Shown here: in pieces, positions 39,917 through 49,303 of the stretch | Numbering within the stretch: position 1 is the stretch's first letter | How the letters are laid out: every line of letters starts with the position of its first letter | Assembly (NCBI GenBank): GCA_037349105.1 | Contig: JAYJMM010000036.1 | Location: 806,001 to 870,000, forward strand | Reading direction: 5' to 3' | DNA length: 64,000 nt | DNA from: Limnomonas spitsbergensis | Lineage: Eukaryota > Chlorophyta > Chlorophyceae > Chlamydomonadales | Program-made: the position numbers and the translations under genes | Notes under the pieces: model-generated | Databases searched by the model: none | Told to the model about the DNA's origin: nothing | Seen by the model: the letters and a program-made list of their open reading frames with translations, nothing else

Positions 39917-42244
39917 ATGAGTGGATCAGGGGCTGTAGAAGTGCCCAAAGTCGCTCAGGAGATAGCAACGGATAGTGTTGCTCAGAACACGAGGGGTGCT
40001 TTAGCGGCAAAGGAAGCTGCGAAGGTGCAGCCTAAGGGTAATGGAGAGACCTCGTCTCTCCCTGTACCGTTGATTGAGGTATTCATATCTAATTGGCAAA
40101 AGCTTTATAACAAGGCCGGAACTGATCAGGCATGCATGGACTCCGTGAGGATCAAGCAGGAAGCAGTGGACTTGGCAGAGATGGAGTTGAAAAACCTAGC
40201 TCTTAATTGTAGCAAGGAGGAGTTCGACGAGCTAAATGAGAAGAAGAATCTCTTGACAGATGAAAGGAATGTAGCTATCAGAGCTGCAATGGCAGTGTCA
40301 CCTAAAAAGGTGACAAGGGCTTTCATTGATGCTGAAACTGCAGAGAAACTGACCATTTTACAACCCAACCCCGTGTATGAGTACCTGAGAAGGGAGAGTC
40401 TTAGGTGTACGAATACTGGAACTCCGTCAAGGATGACGGCTGCTACTCGGCTAGCAGTACCAGTGTTTGACACTACTAGCGATGGTGGTTCACATGCTGG
40501 CTCTGTTGATTCGGTAACAGCAGCCACGCGCGCCCCCGAGGTCACTGCACCAATGCAGTCTGCTGCGCCGTTTGCAGTGCACGAGCCCATGGCTCGGAAT
40601 GTACCAGTGCATGTGCCTGTTGCGGATGTCCCAGTATTCGTGCCTGTTGCTGCTGCCGCCTCTGTCCCTCCTCCTCATGCTGCTCCTGTGCAGAGTGTGT
40701 CTGGAAGAAGAGAAGGTCATGGCGTGGAATCTGGAGCATCATACCCTCCACCTCCGCCTCCGCCGCAAGTCCCTTCGAGGTCGGCTGGACCAGTGCACAA
40801 CGCGCCTGTCTACCCACAGTTGGGACGTTACGAGGACGCAGTGCCTCATATGCAAGGTCTGGCGTTTGTGTCGGAAGAACCGGAAGGTGATGGGTATGGG
40901 GGGAGCACGAGTGAAGAAGTCAGTGACGAAGAGCCCCATACACAAGGTAATCGCTCCACATGGCATGCTGTGTCACAGTCATTCCATACCACAGTGAGCA
41001 ATAAAGGTGAGCAGCCCATGCAGAGCCATGCAAGTCTGCCAGAAGGTGCGCAGCCTATGCAGTGCCATGTGCACTTGTCCTATGCTTCCATGTCGCATGA
41101 GGACACAACGAGTGAGCGTCCCATGCAAGCCCATGCAAGGCTACATGAAGGTGAACAACTCATGCAGAGTATTGCAAGCATGCCCTCCGCATCCATGCAT
41201 GAGGAGACCGAGGACGGGCATGTAGAGAACCACACTATACTTCCAGTCTCTTACGCATGTGAGTCGATCAGGCCATCCAGTCCGGTGTCTGAAATAAGCC
41301 ATGCGGCCAGTCAGTTCATGAGCACCTCGCCAGGTAAAGAGTCATTGTTGTCGACCTTGGGCCAGTTTCTTGGGACGATTCCTAAAACTCCCATGGGATC
41401 CCGGCAGTCAATGTTGCCACGGCCCCTAGAGCATGTGTGCTCCCCGGAGGCGGTGCCCATGCGGGAATACTCCTTCGACCAAAGGTTCGAGGGTCCGGAG
41501 AGTGGATCCGGAGCTGGTGAGGCACGTTACCCGGCCTTCATCCCCGACGGCGAGTCCCCTAACATCTGGTCATTTCTGACAAAGAAGGTGAAGGGAATGT
41601 TTGAAGTGGTCTTGGGCAACACCACCGATGTAAGTCAGACTCATAACCGTGGTTCCTATCAGCACGACTCGGTTGGTAGTGTGCAAACCTCAGAAGCCGA
41701 TTTTGGAACCTCCACTGACAGAATCCAGGTAAGCACTGAGCTGTTCCGAGAATCACGAGGGCACCATGAGGTCACCCCAGATTTAGCCACAAGGCAGCGT
41801 GGCTCACGCGCACAAGGTGAGGTATCAATCACAACTGTGGGGGGGACCCCCACAAGATCTTTGGCAGCTGAGCCAAGGTTCCGGAGACGAGACCCGCTCT
41901 TTGAGAGTCGTGGTCGAGAGCAGAATGAGATTGTTTTAGAGATGGGCCCCCTCAACAAGGACCCACCCGAGCCAATTGAGTTGGAGGATCAGGCTGCGTC
42001 TGATGCACACCATTTTGTGCAGACTCATGTGATTGGGGAGTGGGAGATTCGGCAGATGTGGGCTGACACTGGTCAGGCCGCTAGTGACCGAGGCCAGACC
42101 ATCCCATGCTCTGCCCTGCCCATGCTGACTGACAGCTGCAAGCAGCGTTCCCCATTGTGTGACCCGACCCAAGGTGCTCGCGGCCAGCTTGACGGGCAGG
42201 CCAGCCTGACCAAGACAGACCGGAGTAACATGAACCTCCGGTAA
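39917..42244 (+). CDS. Transposon ORF1, unrecognised 775-aa protein
   Basis: First ATG at 39917 (MSGSGAVEVPKVAQEIA). Residues ~60-130 are helical and charged (LAEMELKNLALNCSKEEF, DELNEKKNLLTDERNVAIR), probably coiled coil. Residues ~170-320 are low-complexity, Ala/Val/Pro-rich, with a poly-Pro run (YPPPPPPPQVPSR). Around 360-440 there are imperfect repeats of the form QPMQSHASLPEGA. The C-terminal third is Gly/Ser-rich and polar. No zinc knuckle or catalytic motif is seen. The last codons coincide with a good splice donor (CCTCCG|GTAAAA at 42241), so the ORF may be spliced to the downstream ORF. A Gag-like, DNA-binding or chromatin-tethering role is possible but unsupported. The uninterrupted length argues that it is a real protein. 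Confidence 0.75.
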   Translation: MSGSGAVEVPKVAQEIATDSVAQNTRGALAAKEAAKVQPKGNGETSSLPVPLIEVFISNWQKLYNKAGTDQACMDSVRIKQEAVDLAEMELKNLALNCSKEEFDELNEKKNLLTDERNVAIRAAMAVSPKKVTRAFIDAETAEKLTILQPNPVYEYLRRESLRCTNTGTPSRMTAATRLAVPVFDTTSDGGSHAGSVDSVTAATRAPEVTAPMQSAAPFAVHEPMARNVPVHVPVADVPVFVPVAAAASVPPPHAAPVQSVSGRREGHGVESGASYPPPPPPPQVPSRSAGPVHNAPVYPQLGRYEDAVPHMQGLAFVSEEPEGDGYGGSTSEEVSDEEPHTQGNRSTWHAVSQSFHTTVSNKGEQPMQSHASLPEGAQPMQCHVHLSYASMSHEDTTSERPMQAHARLHEGEQLMQSIASMPSASMHEETEDGHVENHTILPVSYACESIRPSSPVSEISHAASQFMSTSPGKESLLSTLGQFLGTIPKTPMGSRQSMLPRPLEHVCSPEAVPMREYSFDQRFEGPESGSGAGEARYPAFIPDGESPNIWSFLTKKVKGMFEVVLGNTTDVSQTHNRGSYQHDSVGSVQTSEADFGTSTDRIQVSTELFRESRGHHEVTPDLATRQRGSRAQGEVSITTVGGTPTRSLAAEPRFRRRDPLFESRGREQNEIVLEMGPLNKDPPEPIELEDQAASDAHHFVQTHVIGEWEIRQMWADTGQAASDRGQTIPCSALPMLTDSCKQRSPLCDPTQGARGQLDGQASLTKTDRSNMNLR

Positions 42245-44324
42245 AAGTCCTTTACTTGTTTTGCTGGAAGCCTTGATGATCACCTCAAGGTATGTGGGTT
42301 CGGTCATGGCTGTCTTGAGGGACGCTTCGCCTTGAGCTCGGTCCAATCCTGAATGGACAAAATGGTTCATTGCAATTTAATTTCGTGATTCCGACCTGAG
42401 CTGGTTGAATGCATCTATCCGATCGTGCATCAACTGATTGCTGTGTTGTACACATCTGCCAGTACAAATCATGCAGTACAACCTGTACCTCGTGCATGGT
42501 GTTCATGCAACACACATCTGCTGTTTAAGCTAGCCAGTACATTTCTGTAGTGCATATCTGTTGTATATGTCTGATGTACATTTCTGCAGTACACATCTGC
42601 CAGTACACACATGCAACACGTAGCTGTCAGCTGGCCTTCGCCTATAAGGCGCCTTCATTGGATTTTTTTTTATTCCCCTGGCTTTCTATCCCAGAAATTA
42701 GACAGCCCCTTCTCAACCTTCGACCCCTGGTTTTGCCTCAGGTTGGGGGGGGAAGATGGGCTGTCATGAGTTCAGCCGCATAGTGGCTTAATTTGTGTTG
42801 AACTGCTGCATATGACAGGCGGTTCCCGCTGAAGCTGGCGGAAATGCCATGGATGGCCTCAAGGACTTCGTCACTCTGAGCCACCATCGCAGCCATCATG
42901 CGGCAGCAAGAGAGCCGCCGCCAATCATCCAATCAGGAGAAGACAAGCGGCTGCGGGCAGGATGCAAGATGGGCGCCGTCAAGCCTCATCTTTAATTAGG
43001 CGTAAGGCTACTGGCGGCGCCTAAGGCTCCAACGACGGCTGAGGTGAAAACCCGGCCGGCCGAAGGAGCCTGACTGAAGGGCCAGTGCATATGCCTCAGG
43101 GCAGGCATGGGGCCCGGACGTCCGGTGGTGACGAGGCACCTCCTCTAGTGAGGGCGCCCAAGCCACCGCTCAGCGAAGAGGAGCGGGAGCAGCGCAAGGC
43201 ACGCAAACAGCTGAGGAATCAGCGGAAAGCCAATCGCCGGGCAGCCGGCCACGAAGACTTAAACCAGGATCTGGACAGCCACGTGTGGAAAGGCCCAAGG
43301 GCCAAAGCTGCCGCTGCCGGAGCCGCGAATGCTTCAGTTGCCTACGGTGGCAACAGCTTCTAAAAGCGGCCAGCGCCACCATCAGCGCTGCCGCTGGAGC
43401 TGACGCTAGCGTCGTCACTGATGTACATGAAGACCATGACTTCAAAGAGGGTGTCTGTGCTGGCGCCGCTCGTAAGGGCAACGTTGGAGGGACATCTACT
43501 AGTCGTCATCTGCCTGGTAACATAGCCAAGAGAACAACAGTTCTGCTTGTCTTCTTTTACCTTGGCTGCGTGCATGTTCCTATCACCCCTTTAACCTGAT
43601 GGGGCTATGTACCCGAACAGTTGGCCTAACTGACTCAACCCGTAGACGATAGTCTGCCTGTCTTGGTTGATTTTCTATGTGCACCCTTAAGCTCACTAAA
43701 ACCCTGATGGGTGTGTCCTAGGTTTTATCTATACCTCTCCCATTTCACCCGAGAGGCTCAGTACCAAGCCTTTGTCCGGCACCCCTTAATTTAAATATCA
43801 TGATTGCATGCCTTGTACTGCCATTGTGCACAATTCCAGATGTTGCAGCATTTCTTACAGCGCAAGTAGTGGGATTTCAGTTTCAGCTTGATATCACTTT
43901 TGCTGCATTTGTGGATCAGCAGATCCTGAAACTGTAGATCCTAAAACACGCAGATCGACTGCTTGCAGCTCGTCATCTGCAGATGTACAACCTGTAGATC
44001 TAGGGTTACAGATCTTGAAGCAGTCAAACTGCAACTCTTAAAATAAGAATCTCTTCACAGCAGATGTACAGTCTGCAGCTCTAGAAATGCAGATCCTAAA
44101 ACATGCAGAGCTAATGCTGCAGATCTTAAAATTGCATGTTATAAACTGCAACTCTTAAAATTGTAGTCCCTTACATGCAGATCTTGACAATCCAGATCAA
44201 CATGCTCATGTCATGAATTCCAAACCTGACCTGTAATTGCAGATCCTAAAACATGCAGAGCTAATGCTGCAGATCTTAAAATTGCATGTTATAAACTGCA
44301 AATTTTTAAATTGCAGTCACTTAA
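42245..44324 (+). other. Spacer between transposon ORFs: possible intron with repeats
   Basis: 42450-42615 contains several copies of CAGTACACATCTG-like sequence. 43840-44320 is built from short AGATC/GCAG units, including a ~65 bp direct repeat (44087-44152 and 44237-44302, containing CATGCAGAGCTAATGCTGC). It may be an intron (donor at 42241) or hold regulatory or transposase-binding sites. Confidence 0.5.
43091..43363 (+). CDS. Small basic protein in the transposon, 90 aa
   Basis: MPQGRHGARTSGGDEAPP is followed by a strongly charged helix (SEEEREQRKARKQLRNQRK, ANRRAAG) resembling the basic region of a bZIP, then an Ala-rich tail ending VAYGGNSF. There is no leucine zipper. Placed in the spacer between the two large ORFs, it could be an exon of the same transcript or a separate small protein. 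Weakly supported. Confidence 0.3.
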   Translation: MPQGRHGARTSGGDEAPPLVRAPKPPLSEEEREQRKARKQLRNQRKANRRAAGHEDLNQDLDSHVWKGPRAKAAAAGAANASVAYGGNSF

Positions 44325-47300
44325 ATGCATATCTTGAATTCTGCGTTCTGTGGATCATGTGTAAACACTGACCTGACTGCTAATAGCTCTAAACAAGCGT
44401 ATTCCCTCATGGCTGTGTGTTTGTCAAGGACTCCCCAGAGTGCAGTCCCGTGGGGATTTGCCATAGAACCCTTTGGCCCCGCAATTGATCCTGATCCAGC
44501 TCCTGATAAGGAGCAAGCTGTTCCTGGATTACAAATGATTTCTGAGGATGATGAAGTATCTTTTCCTTCACCAACCGAGTGGCCAGGACTGCCTAGGACT
44601 CGTGCCTATTGGCCCCCCCCCACATTCGGTCCATCTGTTACGAACCAGATTCATTCATTAGCTACTGCTTTCGTGCATCCTGATGACATGGATGAAATAA
44701 GTTGTTGCAATGCATTTGATATTGCAGCTGCTTTTGATTTTGAGATTAATGGCATTGCTTCATTCTCCACCCGTATTCATGTGCCGCAGATGGATTCTCT
44801 ATCTCAGAAACAGAACGCCTTAAGAGGAACAGCTTCTTCGCAGGTTGAAGAATGTCGCCTGCATCTGCAGGAATTGCCTTCTTCTCACTATACCTCACTG
44901 CAGGTGCAGGAGCATTCTCAGGAGGGCAATCCAGTGGGAAAGGGGATTCGCTCAATAAATTCTACACCTGTTCCTCAAACAAGCATTCTTACTGCTGTGC
45001 AAGAAGGTGTGTCACTGATTGAGCTGTTTGGTGGTATGTGCGGAGGGTTAGAATGCATGCTGAAAAATGGCATTCGCATCAACCACTATTACTATGCTGA
45101 CATTGATAATGGCGCAAGGGTTTGTGCCAAACACAGACTTAAGTTGCTCATGGACGAATATCCCAATCTGTTGGGTCATGATGCTATTGCTGGCACATTC
45201 AACCAACTGCCGCAGGATGTGTACGAAATAAATGAAAGACATCTCATTAACATTGGATGTCTTGATGGTACCCAATGGATGCTAACAGCAGGGTTTATGT
45301 GCACTGACCTGTCCTCTGCAGGGAAACGTACAGGATTACAAGGAGAGAAAAGTTCCACATTTTTCCCTCTTATTAAAATTCTAGGATCTCTGCAGCATAT
45401 GCAACAAGGGAGACGACCACCCATGTACCTAATTGAGAATGTTGCTGTACAATTTGCTATTGCAAAATCGCAGGCTATGACAGCAGGATTCCAGGAACTT
45501 ACGGAGAGGCTGGGACACACTGTGTGTTTTGACGCTGTTGCTGTAGGTAGCTATGCCCACAGGCTGCGTAATTATTGGCAAAATATATGTTCCCCTGCTT
45601 CTTTGCAGTTGGTTATGATGTCCTTTGTCCGAGATGATACATTGCGTCTGACTGACATATTGGACCATGGAAGAAATCCCCGTACCTGTTTCAAAGTCAA
45701 CAGGTACCCATATCATCCAGCCAATATATTGAACGAACCTCTACGAGTTTTTCCTACAATGGTTGCTAGGATTGAATCTTATGCGTTCCGTCCCAACCCT
45801 GAATATGAACCTGGACTTGTTTTGGAAACTGATCAAGCAGGAATTGTCACTAGACACGCTCTAACTATCCATGAGCGTGAACGTGCCATGGGTTATGCGA
45901 CTGACTGTACTGCTGGCAAAGACCTGATCTTTTCTGTGCGTCACAGAATCGTTGGAGGCGCTTTTGATGCAAATGCTGTCAGTCATCTGCTTGCTGTGGG
46001 AATTGCAGTTAGATTTGCAGATATTCCGCCTTCGCAGGAAATTTTTTCTGCATTCAATAACTTTCTCCCTCATTCCTTTGCCACTTCAGGACTGGAGCTG
46101 GGGGGGGATAGTGATCAGATATCTCAGCAGCTTAATCATTTATTTGCTGCTGGAGATTCCCTGATCTTACATGCAGCTCAGTCCTTAGCGGCTGAGTTCA
46201 TAGAGCAACCCATGACTCGTGAGGAAGAGTCTCATTCATTTGCAGATATCTGGCTGGATAATAATGCTATGCAATATTTGAGGCGTACCACTGACACAAT
46301 GTTGCCCATGCTGACCCCTGTAGAACGCAAGCGTCTTCAACGACGAGCTGCGCTCTATCTATGGTCTGCTGAAAAGAGTATTCTATATCGACGAATGCCA
46401 GGCGGTTCAACCAAGGTGGTACCACCCCCTGGTGACCGGTTGGCACTCGTGCACAAAATGCATGTAGAAAATGGTCATTATGGCAGGCGCCGCACGACGG
46501 GGCTTGTCATGATGACTCACTGGTGGGTTGGTTTATATAACGACTGCAAAAGAGTGGTCCAGTGCTGCGAGGCCTGTGATTACACTAAAGTATCGTTTAA
46601 TGCTATGCAGCCCGTTATGCATCCCTTACCCATCAGAGGACTTATGTACCGCTGGCACCTGGATCTTTCTGGTCCTTATACGGCCTCTAACCGTGGCCAC
46701 ACCTATGTTATGGTAGCTGTAGAAAGCTACTCTAAATGGATTGAGGTATTTCCTATGACTGCTAAATCATCTAAAGAAGTAGCTTACCATTTCCTGCACG
46801 GCATATTGGCACGATTTGGGGCATGCGCTGAAGTTGTCACAGACGGTGGTGGGGAGTTTCAGGGTGAAATGGACTCGCTGCTTGTCCGTGCCATGATTGA
46901 TCATAGAGTCACCAGTTCTTTCCATCCTCAAGCCAATGGGCAAGCGGAAAGGCTGGTAAAGACTGTAAAAACTGCATTATCAAGGCACTTGCACGTTTCA
47001 AGAGAGCCTCGAGAATGGGACATGTATTTACCCTGGATAGCACTCGGGTACCGAGTCACTAAGCATGCTAGCACCTTGATGAGTCCCTACCAGCTGCTGT
47101 TTTCCTGTGAACCAGTCATCCCTCCCGCTATCATGGAAAGGTTGAATGGGGATCAGGCAGTGGATTACCTGGATGTGGATGCTGCTGCTGAACTTGTACT
47201 GTCCCGTTCTGAATTGCTAGCCAAGAACTGCGTGATGGTTGGCCAGAATCTTCTGGTTGCTCAACAGCGAGATACCCTGCGTTACGCAAGGCTTCGTAGT

Positions 47301-47795
47301 GGAGGTTACCTCCCATCAATAGCTAAGTATACTGAGGGGCAGTTTGTGTATGTGCGGGATGAGAACCGGCTGCACTCCACTGCAAGACCTTACGTGCTTC
47401 GAGTGTTTGATGTCCGGCCAAGTGGAGTCATTATCCTGGTTGGTCGCAATGGGGTGACTGTGGCTGAAAACGCTATTAACTGCGCACCATGTCATCTGCC
47501 CATAGAGGGACTCTTACCCCCATCCAAAAGATGGCAAAAGCCAGCACTAGACTTCCCTTGCCCGAGATGTCTGCTGCCTAATAATGCTAAGAAAATGATT
47601 CTGTGTGGCAGTTGTGGTCGAGGCACTCACACGTATTGTTTGGTACCACGGCTTACTACTGTCCCTGCTGGTTACTGGATTTGTGAGCAATGTAGGACTG
47701 CTGGAGCTGATGCTACTGGTGCTGCAAGACGTGATGTTGCGGCGGAGCTGGAGGAACCAGCGGCCACTGTGACAGGTTACCTAAACAAGTACTAA
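44325..47795 (+). CDS. C5-cytosine DNA methyltransferase / DDE integrase / PHD finger fusion, 1156 aa
   Basis: Residues 229-565 form a cytosine-5 methyltransferase: SAM-binding motif I (LIELFGGMCGG), motif IV AGFMCTDLSSAGKRTGL with catalytic Cys326, motif VI with IENV (Glu371), motif VIII HRLRNYW (Arg413, Arg415), motif IX LTIHERERAMGY and motif X GGAFDANAVSHLLAVGIA. The usual Pro before the catalytic Cys is Met. Residues ~690-755 form an H2C2 zinc finger (H713, H718, C748, C751). The integrase core follows with Asp780 (WHLDLSGPY), Asp840 (VVTDGGGEF) and Glu875 (HPQANGQAE). About 1000-1055 is an SH3-like integrase C-terminal region (FVYVRDENRLHS). Residues 1079-1130 are a C4HC3 PHD finger (CPRC, CGSC, HTYC, CEQC). 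Likely role: transposition plus DNA methylation and histone-tail reading. Start is the first in-frame ATG; Met-29 or splicing from ORF1 is possible. The last 14 bp lie inside the right TIR. Confidence 0.92.
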   Translation: MHILNSAFCGSCVNTDLTANSSKQAYSLMAVCLSRTPQSAVPWGFAIEPFGPAIDPDPAPDKEQAVPGLQMISEDDEVSFPSPTEWPGLPRTRAYWPPPTFGPSVTNQIHSLATAFVHPDDMDEISCCNAFDIAAAFDFEINGIASFSTRIHVPQMDSLSQKQNALRGTASSQVEECRLHLQELPSSHYTSLQVQEHSQEGNPVGKGIRSINSTPVPQTSILTAVQEGVSLIELFGGMCGGLECMLKNGIRINHYYYADIDNGARVCAKHRLKLLMDEYPNLLGHDAIAGTFNQLPQDVYEINERHLINIGCLDGTQWMLTAGFMCTDLSSAGKRTGLQGEKSSTFFPLIKILGSLQHMQQGRRPPMYLIENVAVQFAIAKSQAMTAGFQELTERLGHTVCFDAVAVGSYAHRLRNYWQNICSPASLQLVMMSFVRDDTLRLTDILDHGRNPRTCFKVNRYPYHPANILNEPLRVFPTMVARIESYAFRPNPEYEPGLVLETDQAGIVTRHALTIHERERAMGYATDCTAGKDLIFSVRHRIVGGAFDANAVSHLLAVGIAVRFADIPPSQEIFSAFNNFLPHSFATSGLELGGDSDQISQQLNHLFAAGDSLILHAAQSLAAEFIEQPMTREEESHSFADIWLDNNAMQYLRRTTDTMLPMLTPVERKRLQRRAALYLWSAEKSILYRRMPGGSTKVVPPPGDRLALVHKMHVENGHYGRRRTTGLVMMTHWWVGLYNDCKRVVQCCEACDYTKVSFNAMQPVMHPLPIRGLMYRWHLDLSGPYTASNRGHTYVMVAVESYSKWIEVFPMTAKSSKEVAYHFLHGILARFGACAEVVTDGGGEFQGEMDSLLVRAMIDHRVTSSFHPQANGQAERLVKTVKTALSRHLHVSREPREWDMYLPWIALGYRVTKHASTLMSPYQLLFSCEPVIPPAIMERLNGDQAVDYLDVDAAAELVLSRSELLAKNCVMVGQNLLVAQQRDTLRYARLRSGGYLPSIAKYTEGQFVYVRDENRLHSTARPYVLRVFDVRPSGVIILVGRNGVTVAENAINCAPCHLPIEGLLPPSKRWQKPALDFPCPRCLLPNNAKKMILCGSCGRGTHTYCLVPRLTTVPAGYWICEQCRTAGADATGAARRDVAAELEEPAATVTGYLNKY

Positions 47796-48498
47796 TAAAC
47801 TCTTACAGAGCTTATAGTAAGAGCTTCTCGATCCACTGCTGTAACTCAGTGAAATCAGCTCGATAACAGGTGATAGCTCTTGCTACTTCACCTGGACTTC
47901 TTCGATACTGTTGACAAGATCTCGTAAAGCCTCGACACTTGAGGTACTTATGGGTTTCTTGGGACGATTGTGGCCGTTGATCTGTGGTGATGAGTCGCTT
48001 GCTTGGCGACTTCTGATGACTGAAGATATCTCTGATAAATCAGATGGTCGACTTGGAGCCAAAGAAAAGGCTGTAGATTGGAGGTGTGATGGTGGGTTGG
48101 TGGTAATATCCAGCTGTAGACTGGAGATATGCCTTGTTAAGAGGCAGGAATAACGCTAATTGCTGCAGATGGTCGACTGTTGGCCTAGGTGCTCTGCCAG
48201 CTTCGTATCAGGAGACTTGTTGATGCTTATAGAGTCGCTGTTGGCCTAGTTGCTCTGCCAGTTTCCCCTTAGTAAGACTTGGATTGACGATTAACTTGCA
48301 GATTGATAATCAGGAACAATAGCTAGAAACGTTAAGAGTCTATTGTAGGCCGTGAGATCAAAGTAAGAAAGAAAAAGTAAAGGACCCAGTTCGGGATCCT
48401 CTAAGACGGCAACCACACTAGTTCAGGTTCACACATAACTTCCAACCGAAAAAGCAGTTGGCGCAGTCAAACGCACGGTGCAGTCATACGTCGTGACA
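47782..48498 (-). repeat. Right terminal inverted repeat, ~717 bp
   Basis: Inverse partner of 39108-39835. It begins within the last codons of the fusion ORF (CTAAACAAGTACTAATAAAC) and ends CGTCGTGACA at 48498. The 80-codon ORF at 47911-48153 has a counterpart in the left TIR and is probably not a gene. Confidence 0.9.
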
Positions 48499-48565
48499 GC
48501 TGTCGCGGCACAGAGGTGCTCCCTAAGGAATGGGTGCACCAAGCGAAAAGAACACAAGACATTCC
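48499..48565 (+). mobile_element. LINE fragment at the right flank of the transposon
   Basis: GTCGCGGCACAGAGGTG, CCTAAGGAATGGGTGCACC and GCGAAAAGAACACAAGACAT match the minus-strand LINE copy at about 50345-50412. Orientation is plus, opposite to the left-flank LINE at 38975-39107. Confidence 0.75.
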
Positions 48566-49303
48566 CCCCCCAGATCGAAAAACACTGGAGGCAGTAATAA
48601 ACAAGTACGACAGCGTTTTAAGAACTGTGTATTGTTATCAGACTTCCCACCCCTGGGCCCTGCCCAGAGTCCATGGGGCACAAGTACCGGTAGGAAAAAT
48701 AACCTCCGATATAATGCGTACGTTAGCTGTGACTTTTACGCTTTACCGTAACTCGCCACAGTCGCTTTAAGGGACCCTCTTCAAGCTGAAGAGCCCAGTT
48801 CTCGTCACCATCGGTACTGTTCACCTTCCCCCAGGGCCCAATCGACCCCAAGTCCAGAAGACTACATCAGCCCTGCTCTAGTGCAATTGGTTTCCCAATC
48901 CACACCATCTCAAACTTCCCGATCACCTAACTAACACCTGATCGAGGATGCCTATAGGCTCGCGCCAGACATATGAGAATGCCACCTCACGGTAGACACC
49001 TCCTAAACCCTAAAAGTGCGTATTATGCACAACAACCTTTCCCCCCCCCCAGATATTGAAAACTGCACGCAATTTTTATTTTATTTGAAATCAAGTGTTC
49101 ACAGTCAAATATTCGCAGTCATTTAGTTCCAACTTTGGCTCACAATTCTCAGCACCAGAAAATTCAATTCCTAAATTCAAATCCTATGTCCCAGAACCCC
49201 CCCCAGATCCAGTGAAAATTCCGTTCAGATACACAGTCAATTGTCAAAGCAAACAAAGGAAACTCATTTATATTCTGTCATTAGAAAGCAGTATGCTTAA
49301 GAG
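48566..49303. other. No gene recognised
   Basis: AT-rich DNA with C-runs (48566, 49028, 49200). No exon supported. Confidence 0.3.

Larger units (their letters stand above)
39108..48498 (+). mobile_element. Ginger-like DNA transposon carrying a cytosine methyltransferase-integrase-PHD protein
   Basis: A 9391 bp element bounded by long inverted repeats. Outer ends are TGTCACGACGTATGACTGC and its inverse, so the termini are TGTCA...TGACA; this fits the TGTNR...YNACA pattern I recall for Ginger elements. It contains a 775-aa ORF, a small basic ORF, a repeat-rich spacer and an 1156-aa ORF with methyltransferase, H2C2, DDE integrase and PHD domains. No reverse transcriptase, RNase H or protease is present and the terminal repeats are inverted, so it is not an LTR retrotransposon. 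Both large ORFs are uninterrupted, suggesting recent activity. No target duplication is found, and flanks on the two sides are LINE fragments in opposite orientation. Confidence 0.85.

Noticed and set aside
47911..48153. Gene in the TIR (80 codons, mirrored at 39466-39678)
   Set aside because: The mirror copy is an automatic result of the inverted repeat; there is no recognisable protein feature.
39108..48498. LTR retrotransposon
   Set aside because: The ~720 bp terminal repeats are inverted rather than direct, and no protease, reverse transcriptase or RNase H is encoded.
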